Source: Selenomonas sp. GACV-9 (GTDB lineage Bacteria > Bacillota > Negativicutes > Selenomonadales > Selenomonadaceae). From it: 64,000 nt of DNA. The notes under the pieces were generated by a model that worked only from the letters and a program-made list of their open reading frames with translations, did not search any database and had not been told where the DNA came from. The translations under genes and the position numbers were made by a program. The stretch is taken from NCBI GenBank assembly GCA_900116485.1, contig FPAX01000001.1, positions 434,001 through 498,000 on the forward strand, given 5' to 3'. Positions 16,166-25,197 of the stretch are shown one piece after another; positions within the stretch are counted from its first letter, which is position 1, and every line of letters starts with the position of its first letter.

Positions 16166-17326
16166 TTACACGAATCTGCACACATGGTCAACCGCAATAT
16201 CCGAAAAGCCATAGGCTTCCGCTTTGGTGAGTTTGCCGTTTGCTACCTCATGGAGCTTTTCCAGCAGCATCCCGCCGCTTTCCTCAATGGTCTGCTCGCC
16301 ACGGATAATGCCCGATAGATCCACGTCCATATTATCTTCCATCCAACTATAAGTATGCTCATTGGCAGTCACTTTAAGCACTGGGACAATGGCATTGCCC
16401 GTAGGCGTTCCCCTGCCCGTGGTAAAGATGATGACCTGACAGCCGGCAGCCGCCATGGATGTTACAGAAGAAATATCGTATCCTGCCGTATCCATGACGA
16501 TAGCCCCGCGCTTCGTGGGCGGCTGCGCCTGTTCCAGCACCTCCACGATGGGACGGGTGCCGCCTTTGCGGATGCAGCCAAGGCTCTTTTCGTCAATCGT
16601 GGACAAACCGCCCGCTTTGTTGCCCGGTGTCGGCTGGCCCGCCCGGCAATCCTGCCCTGCGGCCAGCAAATGTTTTTCATAGTCCTCGCACACCCGGATA
16701 ATCTGATCATGGATTTCCGGCGTGGCGCCCCGGCGGGCCAGCACGTGTTCGCCGCCAATCCACTCAATGGACTCGCTCATCATGGCAGACGCGCCCAAAT
16801 CCACGAGCCTGTCGCTAAGATTGCCCACCGCAGGATTGGAGGCAATGCCGGAGGTAGCATCGCTGCCGCCACATTCTATCCCCAACAGCAGCTCGCTGAT
16901 GGGGAATTTTTCTTTTTGCTGCAGCCCGGCTTCAGCTGCCATTTCCCTGGCTGCCCGCACAGCTTTTTCAATGGTCTTCAATGTGCCGCCTTCTTCTTGT
17001 ATGCCAAAGGAAACTACCGGCTTGGAACACTTTGCCTGTATCTTTTCCCGCAACTGGGCATGGGGTACAGTTTCACAGCCCAGGCCGATGATGACCACGC
17101 CGTAGACGTTGGGATTCAGCGCAAAACCCGTGAGCACCTTCTGGCTCATTGCCGTATTAGCCGCCACATCACTACATCCGGTGTTAAAGACAATATTCAC
17201 AGCGCCCCGCACCTGGCTCGCCACAATCCGGCAGGATTCACTGCCGCAGGCACAAGTGGGCAGGATCAGAATATGATTGCGGATACCGGGGCGGCCTTCT
17301 TTGCGTCTGTAACCGTAAAATTCCAT
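16166..17326 (-). CDS. UxaA/SuyB-type lyase, large subunit
   Basis: 386-residue cytosolic dehydratase or lyase subunit of the altronate dehydratase/galactarate dehydratase/sulfolactate sulfo-lyase family. Typical phrases: YRRKEGRPGIRNHILILP, NTGCSDVAAN, IGLGCETVP, LGIECGGSDATSGIASNPAVG, MDTAGYDISSVTSMAAAGCQVIIFTTGRGTPTGNA. Conserved cysteines fit the metal site. It begins 1 base after the small-subunit stop. The separate small SAF subunit resembles SuyA/SuyB more than the fused UxaA, but the substrate (sugar acid or sulfolactate) cannot be fixed from sequence. Confidence 0.88.
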   Translation of the reverse strand: MEFYGYRRKEGRPGIRNHILILPTCACGSESCRIVASQVRGAVNIVFNTGCSDVAANTAMSQKVLTGFALNPNVYGVVIIGLGCETVPHAQLREKIQAKCSKPVVSFGIQEEGGTLKTIEKAVRAAREMAAEAGLQQKEKFPISELLLGIECGGSDATSGIASNPAVGNLSDRLVDLGASAMMSESIEWIGGEHVLARRGATPEIHDQIIRVCEDYEKHLLAAGQDCRAGQPTPGNKAGGLSTIDEKSLGCIRKGGTRPIVEVLEQAQPPTKRGAIVMDTAGYDISSVTSMAAAGCQVIIFTTGRGTPTGNAIVPVLKVTANEHTYSWMEDNMDVDLSGIIRGEQTIEESGGMLLEKLHEVANGKLTKAEAYGFSDIAVDHVCRFV

Positions 17327-17327
17327 A

Positions 17328-17639
17328 TCATTTGCCCTCCTTGCCCATTACATACTCACTGGCATAATCCCGGGGAATGCTGCGGATATTCTCATGCGAT
17401 ACCCAGCCGCCCTGCGGGATATCCCGCAAAGTTTCCCCGATGATTTCCCCGTACTTATAGACCATCTCGCCCTTGGCAATCGGCTTCAAGGCAATCTTGT
17501 GCCAAATGGGAATCAGTTCGATAGCCCTAACCTTGGCCCTGCCGCCGCCATGACAGATAACCATGTCCTCCGGCTGTGCTTCGCTGGTGCAGGTGGCCAC
17601 ATTGTCCTTTTCGTCCAGCAGAATCGCTTTCTTTTCCAT
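17328..17639 (-). CDS. UxaA/SuyA-type lyase, small SAF subunit
   Basis: 103-residue SAF-domain protein that partners the 16166-17326 subunit. EKKAILLDEKDNVAT at the N-terminus and HKIALKPIAKGEMVYKYGEIIG are the SAF/UxaA signature. AAGGAGAACTTT precedes ATG 17639. Operon order is small ORF, SAF subunit, large subunit, with the divergent LysR at 17962 as the likely regulator. Confidence 0.9.
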   Translation of the reverse strand: MEKKAILLDEKDNVATCTSEAQPEDMVICHGGGRAKVRAIELIPIWHKIALKPIAKGEMVYKYGEIIGETLRDIPQGGWVSHENIRSIPRDYASEYVMGKEGK

Positions 17640-17654
17640 AAAGTTCTCCTTCCG

Positions 17655-17816
17655 TCAAATCACTTCGTCCATATCCAGCAGATATTTCCCATAGAGCATA
17701 TTCCACTGCGCCGGAGTCATGTCCTGCTTTTTTTGCGATTCCAGCTGATAAATTTTCACTGCCTTATGCGTCCTTGCCATCATTTTTTCGGCCCAGATCT
17801 TCATTGCCTTTTCCAT
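17655..17816 (-). CDS. Small charged protein in the lyase operon
   Basis: A 53-residue frame from ATG 17816 (GGGAGG 8 bases upstream; further ATGs at 17819, 17822 and 17861 are also possible). It is rich in Met, Lys and Gln (MEKAMKIWAEKMMARTHKAV, then QKKQDMTPAQWNMLYGKYLL) and looks alpha-helical. I do not recognise a family. It lies 15 bases before the SAF subunit, so it is probably co-transcribed. Confidence 0.55.
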   Translation of the reverse strand: MEKAMKIWAEKMMARTHKAVKIYQLESQKKQDMTPAQWNMLYGKYLLDMDEVI

Positions 17817-17961
17817 CATCATTACCTCCCGCTTCACATTGACCTTTTCTGTCTTCATCATAGCGTATTCCGCCCAACATAAAAAACACTTATAATCGAT
17901 TTATCTATTGAAAAAACCGATTGATTCCGTTATGATGAAGCTAGTCAAAGGAGGTACTGCC

Positions 17962-18843
17962 ATGAATATCCAGCAATTGCAATACTTCGCCGAGGTTTGC
18001 CGTCAAGAAAATGTTACCAAAGCGGCCGCCTATCTGCATATGTCCCAATCCACGCTGAGCCAGTCCATGAAGAACCTCGAAGCGGAAACCGGCCTGAACC
18101 TGTTCCGCCATGTAGGGCGCAATATCCAGCTCACCGCTGACGGGCAGGCTTTGTTTCATGAAGTAGAAAAGATGCTGAAGCAGTTCAAACGCTTTGAAGC
18201 CAGTGTCAAAGAGATTGCCAAACGCCATAACCGCCTGCAGCTGGCCGTGCCTTCGCAGATTGCCACCATTATCCTGCCGCTGCTTTTGGGCGAATTTTTC
18301 CAGCAGCACCCGGAAATTCAGCTGGAAATCACAGAGCCAGCCGGTGGCGCCGCGCTGGATATGGTAGAGCGGGAAGAAGTCGACCTGGCCTTTGTCCACG
18401 ATGCCGAAGGACGGCCCAATCTCACCCTGCGCAAATTATCGTCCTGGCCCATCTGCCTCTGTGTCCCCAATAGCCACCCGCTGGCAGATAAGCCCAGCGT
18501 CACCTTGGCCGAAGCAGCAGCATATCCATTGGTGCTGCTCAGTCGTAAATTTATCCTGACAAAACGTGTACTGGCTGAATTTGACCGGCAAAAGCTCCAG
18601 CCACAGATTCTCCATTATTCCCCCAACCTTTCGAGCGTCTGGAATATCGTCCAGCAAGGCATCGCCCTGTCGATTCTGACCGGCAATGGCATTTTGCCGG
18701 ATAGCGATCTGATTGCCATTCCCATTGAAGGACTTGCCCAAAAAGGTTTTATCGTCACCAAAAAAGGCCGGCAAATCTACGCGGACGAACGCTGTCTTAT
18801 CGACTTCGTCCGGCGTAAATTTGCCGACGCTCTTAAAAAATGA
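17962..18843 (+). CDS. LysR-family regulator divergent from lyase operon
   Basis: 293-residue LysR protein with N-terminal HTH (QLQYFAEVCRQENVTKAAAYLHMSQSTLSQSMKNLE) and an effector domain related to the CynR/GltC type. AAAGGAGG lies about 9 bases before ATG 17962; earlier in-frame starts at 17908 are unsupported. Located 145 bases from the lyase operon start, in a divergent arrangement typical of local control. Its end reads FVRRKFADALKK. Confidence 0.92.
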   Translation: MNIQQLQYFAEVCRQENVTKAAAYLHMSQSTLSQSMKNLEAETGLNLFRHVGRNIQLTADGQALFHEVEKMLKQFKRFEASVKEIAKRHNRLQLAVPSQIATIILPLLLGEFFQQHPEIQLEITEPAGGAALDMVEREEVDLAFVHDAEGRPNLTLRKLSSWPICLCVPNSHPLADKPSVTLAEAAAYPLVLLSRKFILTKRVLAEFDRQKLQPQILHYSPNLSSVWNIVQQGIALSILTGNGILPDSDLIAIPIEGLAQKGFIVTKKGRQIYADERCLIDFVRRKFADALKK

Positions 18844-18873
18844 TACTAAAAACTTAATACGGGAAACTAAAAG

Positions 18874-19350
18874 TCATGATTCATTGACCAGTTTTCCGGT
18901 CATATGCTCCGGAATCAGCGCCAGACATTGCACGCGGGGCATGGCGTGTTTCAATTCCTGTTCCAAGTACGCTTCATCAGCGGTAAATTTTCGCACCAGC
19001 GAGCTGCAGATTTGGCGAATTTTTTTCTCATCCGTCACCAGCTGCATACGTCCAAAGACGACCACACTCCGGATATTGAGCGCCCATTCACCGTTTTTTT
19101 GCCAGCCTTCATCATGCGCGCAATAGCTTACCTTGTCATAGGCCCGGATAGCGTCCATCCGGTGTCCTTCCTTGGCACTATGGAAATAAAGGATACCGTC
19201 CTCCTCTGAGTACCAATGATTCATGGGAATACCATAGGGATAACCGTCGTCACCCAGCATGGACAGCACGCCCCGTTTCGTATTTTTTAACACTTCCCTG
19301 CATTCTGCCTCCGGCAGTTGCTGCTTAAATCTTCGCATCTTCCGAAACAT
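18874..19350 (-). CDS. Pyridoxamine 5'-phosphate oxidase-like flavoprotein (NimA-like)
   Basis: 158-residue FMN-binding split-barrel protein. It starts MFRKMRRFKQQLPEAEC and contains GVLSMLGDDGYPYGIPMNHWY, IYFHSAKEGHRMDAIR-like tract and VVVFGRMQLV, the pattern of PNPOx-like/NimA proteins. TAGGAGGGAAATT precedes ATG 19350. NimA members are linked to nitroimidazole resistance, but most homologues have no proven function. It is convergent with the LysR gene. Confidence 0.88.
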   Translation of the reverse strand: MFRKMRRFKQQLPEAECREVLKNTKRGVLSMLGDDGYPYGIPMNHWYSEEDGILYFHSAKEGHRMDAIRAYDKVSYCAHDEGWQKNGEWALNIRSVVVFGRMQLVTDEKKIRQICSSLVRKFTADEAYLEQELKHAMPRVQCLALIPEHMTGKLVNES

Positions 19351-19363
19351 AATTTCCCTCCTA

Positions 19364-19418
19364 CAAAAACAGCGCCATCTTCTTATCTGCCAAGACCTAA
19401 CGATAAGAAAATGACGCT
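19364..19418 (-). terminator. Terminator after the DUF3737 gene
   Basis: Reverse-strand stem AGCGTCAT.TTCTTATC with GATAAGAAGATGGCGCT (19371-19417), followed by GTTTTT. It separates DUF3737 from the NimA-like gene. Confidence 0.75.
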
Positions 19419-19510
19419 TTTCCCATTACCCGGCGGCAACAGGTGTCAACCTATATTCTGTTTAATAGCATAGAACAAAAAACAACCTTGTCAATCTTCG
19501 TCATCAATTA

Positions 19511-20362
19511 TCAAGCACAGTTACTTTCTTCGACCACAATAATGCGCCCCTGGGCAGATGAATCATCCATAATGATTTCCTTAACGCCTGCCACCTTGAT
19601 TGTGCCGGATTTCGGATTTTTAATGCTGTCCACTACGGTCGTAACCTCTGCTTCAACCTCCGATTTTTCAAAGGCCAAATCCGTATCCACCATACGGCAA
19701 TTGATGAGTTTCAGCCCCTTGCAATAACAGAAGGGCTGTGTGCCAATGATGGTACAGTTCTCCAACGTCAGATTTTCCGAATACCAGGCCAGATACTCGC
19801 CGCGAATCACGCTGTTGCGGACCGTCACATTTTTGGCATGCCAAAAAGCGTCTTTGGTGTTCAGCTCACAGTTGGTAAATTCTGCGTCCTCAATATACTG
19901 AAACGAATATTTCCCCTGCAACGTGACATGGTCAAAATGCAGCTGTTCACTGCGCAGCATAAAGTATTCGCTTTGCACGCTGGTATTTTTCATGCGGATA
20001 TTTTTGACCGACCAGCCAAATTCCGGCGAAATCACATCACAGTTTTCTATGGTCACATCGGCGCATTCCCGCAGGGCCTTGATGCCATGCAGTTTCGTAT
20101 CGGCAATGTGAATATCCGTTGAATACCACAAGGCCGCACGGCAAAGTTCCGTAAGCTCAGAATCTTTTATCTGCACAGACTCATCATGCCAAAAGGGATA
20201 GCGCAGATTGAAAAAGCAATCCTGCACCTCAATATCGCGGCTTTCCTTGAGCGCACTTTCCCCGTCTGCAGGGCCGTCAAAACGGCAATCAATGAGCTTC
20301 ACCCCGGTCTTGCCATACAGTGCCCGTTCTTCATCATATGTTCGTTCTCTATATTCCTCCAT
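19511..20362 (-). CDS. DUF3737 right-handed beta-helix protein
   Basis: 283-residue cytosolic protein of the DUF3737 family. It starts MEEYRERTYDEERALYG and consists of pectate-lyase-like repeats with cysteine/aspartate turns: LIDCRFDGPADGESALKE, VQDCFFNLRYPFWHD, ENCDVISPEFGW, NCELNTKDAFWHA, ENCTIIGTQPFCYC. GGAAGGTAAGGAAA lies before ATG 20362; extension to 20401 would overlap the upstream lipoprotein gene. No biochemical function is known for the family. Confidence 0.9.
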   Translation of the reverse strand: MEEYRERTYDEERALYGKTGVKLIDCRFDGPADGESALKESRDIEVQDCFFNLRYPFWHDESVQIKDSELTELCRAALWYSTDIHIADTKLHGIKALRECADVTIENCDVISPEFGWSVKNIRMKNTSVQSEYFMLRSEQLHFDHVTLQGKYSFQYIEDAEFTNCELNTKDAFWHAKNVTVRNSVIRGEYLAWYSENLTLENCTIIGTQPFCYCKGLKLINCRMVDTDLAFEKSEVEAEVTTVVDSIKNPKSGTIKVAGVKEIIMDDSSAQGRIIVVEESNCA

Positions 20363-20397
20363 TTTCCTTACCTTCCTGTTAAAAATCCTATCCTTTT

Positions 20398-20895
20398 TCA
20401 CTGGGCCGCGAGCTGCACCGTTACGCCATCGCGGTTTAATAAAGCAGTCAATTCCTGTTTTGGCATGTCAATATGTCCCAGCCGCGTATAAGCCCACGAA
20501 TTGGAACCATAGAAAATAACCAGCTTATTCCCCGCATAGAGGACAATATCACCGTATTGGGTCGTCAGCTGCTTATCTGCGCTGGTAATACTTTGACCGA
20601 TAGCGCCCACCTGCTCAAAGCCGCCATAAGGTGACATTTTGATGGTCAACGGCAAAAGTTTCTGCAACGCCGCCGTGGAAGCATTCTGTTCCCAGGTAAC
20701 GGGAACAACTTTATCTTCAATGATGAGTTTCATCGCCTGCTCCTTCTTTGGTTCTGCCAAAGATTTATTTTCCCGTTGGACAGCCTCCTGCACCTTACTG
20801 CCAGTATCCGCAGCAGTCTTCTGCGCACCTGTACAGCCGGATAGCAGCAGCAGCACCGACAGCATGGCCACACTTATGATTTTCCGGTTTGGCAT
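20398..20895 (-). CDS. Lipoprotein with cyclophilin-like domain
   Basis: About 165 residues. A signal peptide ends in the lipobox LLLSGC, so it is a membrane-anchored lipoprotein. The mature part has MKLIIEDKVVPVTWEQN, then SADKQLTTQYGDIVLYAGN and LVIFYGSNSWAYTRLGHI, the cyclophilin-like (PF18050) signature. AAGGAGGG lies 8 bases before ATG 20895; ATG 20901 is too close. Such proteins are often found next to flavodoxins and oxidoreductases in Firmicutes, as here, with the FMN reductase gene 51 bases upstream. Function unproven. Confidence 0.85.
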   Translation of the reverse strand: MPNRKIISVAMLSVLLLLSGCTGAQKTAADTGSKVQEAVQRENKSLAEPKKEQAMKLIIEDKVVPVTWEQNASTAALQKLLPLTIKMSPYGGFEQVGAIGQSITSADKQLTTQYGDIVLYAGNKLVIFYGSNSWAYTRLGHIDMPKQELTALLNRDGVTVQLAAQ

Positions 20896-20945
20896 TGCCA
20901 TCCCTCCTTATGCCCATACAGCTGCAAGGCATTATTTTACAAACT

Positions 20946-21485
20946 TCAAATATTCTTGCCAGCCTGTCGGGCTTTTTCCAGTGCGGCATTGCCGGCAATA
21001 TCGCCTGCGTCCGTCACACCGCCACAGAAAAGCGTCTCTTTTAGTTCTGCCTTGTCAAAGCAGTCCACCCAGCCCTGCACGCCGATGCGGGTTCCGGCCA
21101 CCGTGTCTTCATCATCTTCTGCCGCCGTGGCCAGCAGGTAAACTTCGCGGAAGCGATAATCCGCTGGGAACAAGGGATTTGCCCGGTCCAAGAGCGTCTT
21201 TAACTGGCCACACATGCCATAGTAATAGACCGGCGTCGCCAAGGCCACCACATCTGCCTGACCGATTTGGGCCGTGATTTCATTGGCATCGTCCTTGATC
21301 ACGCACTGCATGGTCTTCTGGCAGGCAAGGCATCCTTTGCAGAAGTTTATGGTCTTATCCCGCAGGGAAATCTGCTCCACCTCGTGTCCTGCCTCCCTGG
21401 CACCTTCAGCAAAAGCCTTGGCCAATGCCTCAGAATTGCTGTTCTTTCTCAGGCTCGTGGAAATGATCACTACTTTCTTGCTCAT
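20946..21485 (-). CDS. NADPH-dependent FMN reductase-like flavoprotein (MerR-controlled)
   Basis: 179-residue flavodoxin-fold protein. STSLRKNSNSEALAKAF is the flavin loop, CKGCLACQKTMQC the cysteine cluster, ATPVYYYGMCGQLKTLLDR the flavin-edge segment. GGAGGAGAGAAT precedes ATG 21485; longer starts to 21602 run through the promoter. A MerR-type promoter is at 21517-21547. Intact counterpart of the gene at 6923-7459. It probably reduces quinones or other electrophiles. Confidence 0.92.
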   Translation of the reverse strand: MSKKVVIISTSLRKNSNSEALAKAFAEGAREAGHEVEQISLRDKTINFCKGCLACQKTMQCVIKDDANEITAQIGQADVVALATPVYYYGMCGQLKTLLDRANPLFPADYRFREVYLLATAAEDDEDTVAGTRIGVQGWVDCFDKAELKETLFCGGVTDAGDIAGNAALEKARQAGKNI

Positions 21486-21516
21486 ATTCTCTCCTCCATA
21501 CACATTATCCTCTTTT

Positions 21517-21547
21517 ACTCTATCACTTGGAGTATACTCAAAGGCAA
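21517..21547 (-). promoter_or_regulatory. MerR-type promoter for FMN reductase gene
   Basis: Reverse strand: TTGCCT (21542-21547), 19-base spacer with TTGAGTatACTCCAAGTG, then TAGAGT (21517-21522). Same architecture as the other six sites; the -35 is the weakest. Confidence 0.7.
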
Positions 21548-21612
21548 GCCATATAATACAAATGCCGCCCAGCAAATTCTTGCACGATTTTCCGGGCGGC
21601 ATTTCTTGCTTT

Positions 21613-22779
21613 TTACTTCAGATTCTTATCAAAGAAGGCAAACAGCTTGTCAAACGGAATCTTGTCCATCTGGTCATAAAGGTCTACATGGGTAGCACCA
21701 GGAACGACGATTTCTTCCTTCTCCCCTTTGATGGCGGCATAAACATTGTCGGAGAAATACTTGGAATGCGCCTTATCCCCGGTAATCAGCAGGACCGGCG
21801 TCTTGCCCAACTCATCAATATTGCTCATAAGCTTGAAGTCAAAGAAGCCATACGGGGTTACCGAATCCCAGGCCAGCTTATTGGAGTTGATGGCGCGCGG
21901 ATGGAAGGCGCGGCCTACATAGTAGCCGAAGAAATCCTTGATGACAGGACTGGCATCCGCAGGCAGTTTATCCGGGAACATAGTATCGAAGGTCTCCACA
22001 TTACCACTGGCATCCACCCCCAGCTCATGGGCTCCGCGGATGGCTTTGCCGGTCTTAGCTTCTTCATCACGCATCTTGGCCAGATGCTGTTTCACGAGTT
22101 CCCGCTGCTCCGGCGTGTAGTAAGCACCATTATAATGGTCGCTGATGCTTTCACTCATATCATACATAGCTGAGGTTGCCACGGCCTTGATACGGCTGTC
22201 ACTGCCGGCAGCCGTGATGGCCATACCGGACAGACCGCAGATGCCCATGGCACCGACCTGATCCGGGTTCACGAATTTCAAGTTGGAAACGAAATCCACA
22301 GCGGCATGATAGTCTTCCGTAAAGATTTCCGGCGAACCCATATTGCGACGGCTGCCACTGCTCTCTCCTGTCGTGGAGGAATCAAAGGCTACGGCCACAT
22401 AACCATGCTTGGCAAATTCCTGTGCATACAGACCGGAGGACTGCTCCTTCACGGCACCAAAAGGCCCGGTAATCACTACGGCCTTGTACTGCTTGCTGGC
22501 ATCAAAGTCTTTCGGCAGATACAGATGACCAGCCACTTCAAAACCAAAGCGGTTTTCAAACTTCACATTCTTGGCTTCGATTGACTTGTCAATCTTGAAT
22601 ACGCGGGTGTCATTGTTCAGTTCGCTGATAGATGAACGCTGCATCTGCGAAGCCGCTGCCAATGCTTTAGCCGGAGTTGCGGCCATTGTCACATCACTCC
22701 CCATAAGACCAAAAGACATCACACCTGCCACCAGGGCTGCCAAAACCATCTTTTTGTTTTTGCCAATTTTCTTCATCAT
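21613..22779 (-). CDS. Exported alpha/beta hydrolase (DLH/YcjY-like)
   Basis: 388 residues with a cleavable signal peptide (KKIGKNKKMVLAALVAGVMSFG..MAA). The hydrolase domain has VVITGPFGAVKEQSSGLYAQEFA and a nucleophile elbow GICGLSG, suggesting a Cys or Ser nucleophile as in dienelactone hydrolases. GDKAHSKYF and PGATHVDLYD supply the acid and histidine. GGAGAGATGCGAA precedes ATG 22779. TATAAT on the reverse strand near 22836 is a candidate -10. A deleted relative is at 25198-25660. Acts in the periplasm; substrate unknown. Confidence 0.9.
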   Translation of the reverse strand: MMKKIGKNKKMVLAALVAGVMSFGLMGSDVTMAATPAKALAAASQMQRSSISELNNDTRVFKIDKSIEAKNVKFENRFGFEVAGHLYLPKDFDASKQYKAVVITGPFGAVKEQSSGLYAQEFAKHGYVAVAFDSSTTGESSGSRRNMGSPEIFTEDYHAAVDFVSNLKFVNPDQVGAMGICGLSGMAITAAGSDSRIKAVATSAMYDMSESISDHYNGAYYTPEQRELVKQHLAKMRDEEAKTGKAIRGAHELGVDASGNVETFDTMFPDKLPADASPVIKDFFGYYVGRAFHPRAINSNKLAWDSVTPYGFFDFKLMSNIDELGKTPVLLITGDKAHSKYFSDNVYAAIKGEKEEIVVPGATHVDLYDQMDKIPFDKLFAFFDKNLK

Positions 22780-22913
22780 TTCGCATCTCTCCTTTACATC
22801 ACTTGCATCTTTTACTCTTTAACTTGAGTTCATTATAGCGACTATGTTTTTAAATTACCAATACTTATAAAAAATACAGCATTATGCTTATCAAGCATAC
22901 AAAACCTCATCCG

Positions 22914-24107
22914 TCAATGCTCAGTCTGAGCCAACAGCTGCGGATTGCTGCGCTGACGATAACACTGCACCCAAACCGTCAAGCCCGCCAGCAGGCAGAA
23001 CAGCAGCCCACCCAGCACCACATATTGCGTCCCCAAAGCATCAATGAACTGACCGCTGACCGTTGTCCCCAGCACGCAGCCCATATTGGCCGCCGTCAAA
23101 AAGAGGCCATTGGCAAAGTCCGGGGCTTCCGGGGCGGCACTGGCAATCCAATACTGATTGATATTGGCATTGATGCCCCCAAGTAATCCCCAGAGTACCA
23201 CGATAAGTCCCATTACCGGCCAAATGCTGCCACCGCCCAGCAGGGCAATATAGATTACCGCAACTGCCAGCGGAAAGATTTTGACCACCATCAACGGCCG
23301 CATAGTCAGCAGATTTCCCGCCAGCATACTGCCGCCAACATTGCAGAGACCATAGACTAACAGCAATATACTGATTAAGGAAGGTGCAATACCGGAAACC
23401 ACGCCCAGATACTCCGCCAGATAATTGAATACACCGAAAATCGAACCGTTAAGGAAAATCACCGCTGCAATCGATGCCCAGACCATGGGCTTTTTCAGCA
23501 CGGCAAGCTGCTCTCCATAGCCCAGCATTTCCTTGACCGGCATCGAAGGCATAAAATATAACGTGGCCAACATGACCAGCCAGGTGGCCAGCGCAAAAAA
23601 CGCCATCGAGAATGCCAGACTGAACTGCTCCGCCAAAAAGTTGCTGATGGGCACACCGGCCACCATACCAGCCGCTACACCCATATTGATTTTTGCGATC
23701 ATCTTTGGCTCTTCACCGGTCTTTGCCAGCCCTGCCGCCACCGTAAAGGCCATAGCGCAGTAGACCGGATGGAAGAAAGCCGGCAGCACCCGTACGGCCA
23801 AAAGCACATAGAAATTTTCAGCAAAGACAGCAATCGTACTGCAAACGGTAAACAGTCCCAAAATAAAGACCATAACCCACTTGCGATTAAAGCGGGACAT
23901 AAGTAGCGGCATCGTTGGCCCCGCCACGGCCACGCCCAGCGCAAAGAGACTGATGAGCCAGCCAGCCTGCACCACCGTCACCTGATAGTTTTCGGCAATA
24001 TAAGGTAGAATGCCGATAAAGCCCATTTCCGTATTCAGGATACTAAAAACACCAGTGGCCATGATAAGCAGAAGCAGCTGTTTGTTTATCCCTTTTTCCT
24101 TCTCCAT
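22914..24107 (-). CDS. MFS transporter, AraJ/arabinose-efflux type
   Basis: 397-residue inner-membrane carrier with 12 predicted helices. N-terminal GVFSILNTEMGFIGILPYIAE, LMSRFNRKWVM (loop 2-3), and the C-terminal half with GLLGGINANINQYWI and APEAPDFANGLFLTAANMG match sugar-efflux/purine-efflux type MFS proteins. AAAGGACG lies 8 bases before ATG 24107; starts at 24131 and 24176 are less supported. It is divergent from the LysR gene at 24248, and the same pair occurs deleted at 7497-8522. Confidence 0.9.
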   Translation of the reverse strand: MEKEKGINKQLLLLIMATGVFSILNTEMGFIGILPYIAENYQVTVVQAGWLISLFALGVAVAGPTMPLLMSRFNRKWVMVFILGLFTVCSTIAVFAENFYVLLAVRVLPAFFHPVYCAMAFTVAAGLAKTGEEPKMIAKINMGVAAGMVAGVPISNFLAEQFSLAFSMAFFALATWLVMLATLYFMPSMPVKEMLGYGEQLAVLKKPMVWASIAAVIFLNGSIFGVFNYLAEYLGVVSGIAPSLISILLLVYGLCNVGGSMLAGNLLTMRPLMVVKIFPLAVAVIYIALLGGGSIWPVMGLIVVLWGLLGGINANINQYWIASAAPEAPDFANGLFLTAANMGCVLGTTVSGQFIDALGTQYVVLGGLLFCLLAGLTVWVQCYRQRSNPQLLAQTEH

Positions 24108-24247
24108 AAGTTCACGTCCTTTCATTCCCATTATAAATTCTCCACATATGCAATACCAATACTTATACATAATCATTACCTATGCTTTACAGTAATAGAT
24201 TTTTTATAGTATTATAGAGTCAAATTCAGACCAAGGAGTTGAATATC

Positions 24248-25135
24248 ATGGAATTGCGGGTTCTCAAATACTTTCTTACCGTGGCGCAGGAAGAAAGCTT
24301 TTCCCGGGCAGCGGAAAAGCTGCATCTGTCCCAGCCTACGTTATCCCGTCAGCTAAAAGATTTGGAAGACGAGTTTGGCAAGCAGCTGCTGATCCGTGAG
24401 CCACGGCGCATCCTGCTTACGGAAGACGGGCAGCTGCTGCGCCGCCGGGCAGAGGAAATCCTGTCGCTGGTAGACAAGACCACCGGAGAACTATTGCGCA
24501 ATGAAGAAATCAGCGGCGATATCCGCATCGGGGCCGGGGAGTCCATCCACTTCGGCCTGCTGATGAACGTTGCGCAAAAACTGCGCCAGAAATATCCGGG
24601 CTTGCGCTTTCATATTGTCAGCGGCGACGGCAGCACCACCATGACACGCCTAGACCGCGGCCTGATTGACTTTGCCTTTGTCTACGGCAAACTGGACCCG
24701 GCTAAATATCAGGAACTGCCCCTGCCTGTCCGCGACCGCTGGGTACTGCTCTTACGCGCAGATGATGAACTGGCGCAACAAGATACCATCCGTTCAGAGG
24801 ATTTATGGCACCGCCCTTTGCTTTTCTCCCGGCAGACTCTTTCGGCCAGCACCCATGGCGATGAACTGCTGGATTGGCTGCAAAAGCCTCTTTCCGAGCT
24901 AAACATCGCCGGTTCCTACACCCTGCTTTACAATGCCACCCTGATGGTCAAAGAGGGCATGGGCTGCGCCATCTCCTTTGATGAACTCATCAACACCACG
25001 GGCACCAATCTCTGCACACGCCCTCTGGAGCCTGCCATTTTTGCCGAGCCCTCAATCGCCTGGAAGAAAAACCAGATTTTTTCCAAAGCATCCCAAGCTT
25101 TCCTTTCTGCCCTGCAGGAAAAATTTAACAACTGA
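24248..25135 (+). CDS. LysR-family regulator of the MFS gene
   Basis: 295-residue regulator. HTH: MELRVLKYFLTVAQEESFSRAA, LSQPTLSRQLKDLE. The effector domain contains SGDGSTTMTRLDRGLIDF and AGSYTLLYNATLMVKEG. AAGGAG at 24232-24237 supports ATG 24248 over TTG 24239. Divergent from the MFS gene across about 140 A/T-rich bases, consistent with control of efflux. Closest to the YybE/YwfK-type LysR group in overall pattern. Confidence 0.93.
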   Translation: MELRVLKYFLTVAQEESFSRAAEKLHLSQPTLSRQLKDLEDEFGKQLLIREPRRILLTEDGQLLRRRAEEILSLVDKTTGELLRNEEISGDIRIGAGESIHFGLLMNVAQKLRQKYPGLRFHIVSGDGSTTMTRLDRGLIDFAFVYGKLDPAKYQELPLPVRDRWVLLLRADDELAQQDTIRSEDLWHRPLLFSRQTLSASTHGDELLDWLQKPLSELNIAGSYTLLYNATLMVKEGMGCAISFDELINTTGTNLCTRPLEPAIFAEPSIAWKKNQIFSKASQAFLSALQEKFNN

Positions 25136-25144
25136 TGCCAAAAT

Positions 25145-25181
25145 ACGCCCCCTGCCAGTCCGAAAACCTTGCAGGGGGCGT
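25145..25181. terminator. Terminator between convergent genes
   Basis: ACGCCCCCTGC (25145-25155) with GCAGGGGGCGT (25171-25181); on the reverse strand TATTTT follows. Confidence 0.8.
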
Positions 25182-25197
25182 ATTGGGAAATTGGGGA

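Noticed and set aside
16355..17443. Long forward-strand open frame of about 362 codons
   Set aside because: It is antisense to the UxaA-type lyase, has no family pattern, and its openness follows from the GC-rich codons of the reverse gene.
22805..22845. Possible eighth MerR site before the exported hydrolase gene
   Set aside because: AACTCAAGTTAAAGAGT is partly similar but lies downstream of the TATAAT and lacks the TTGACT-19-TAAANT layout.
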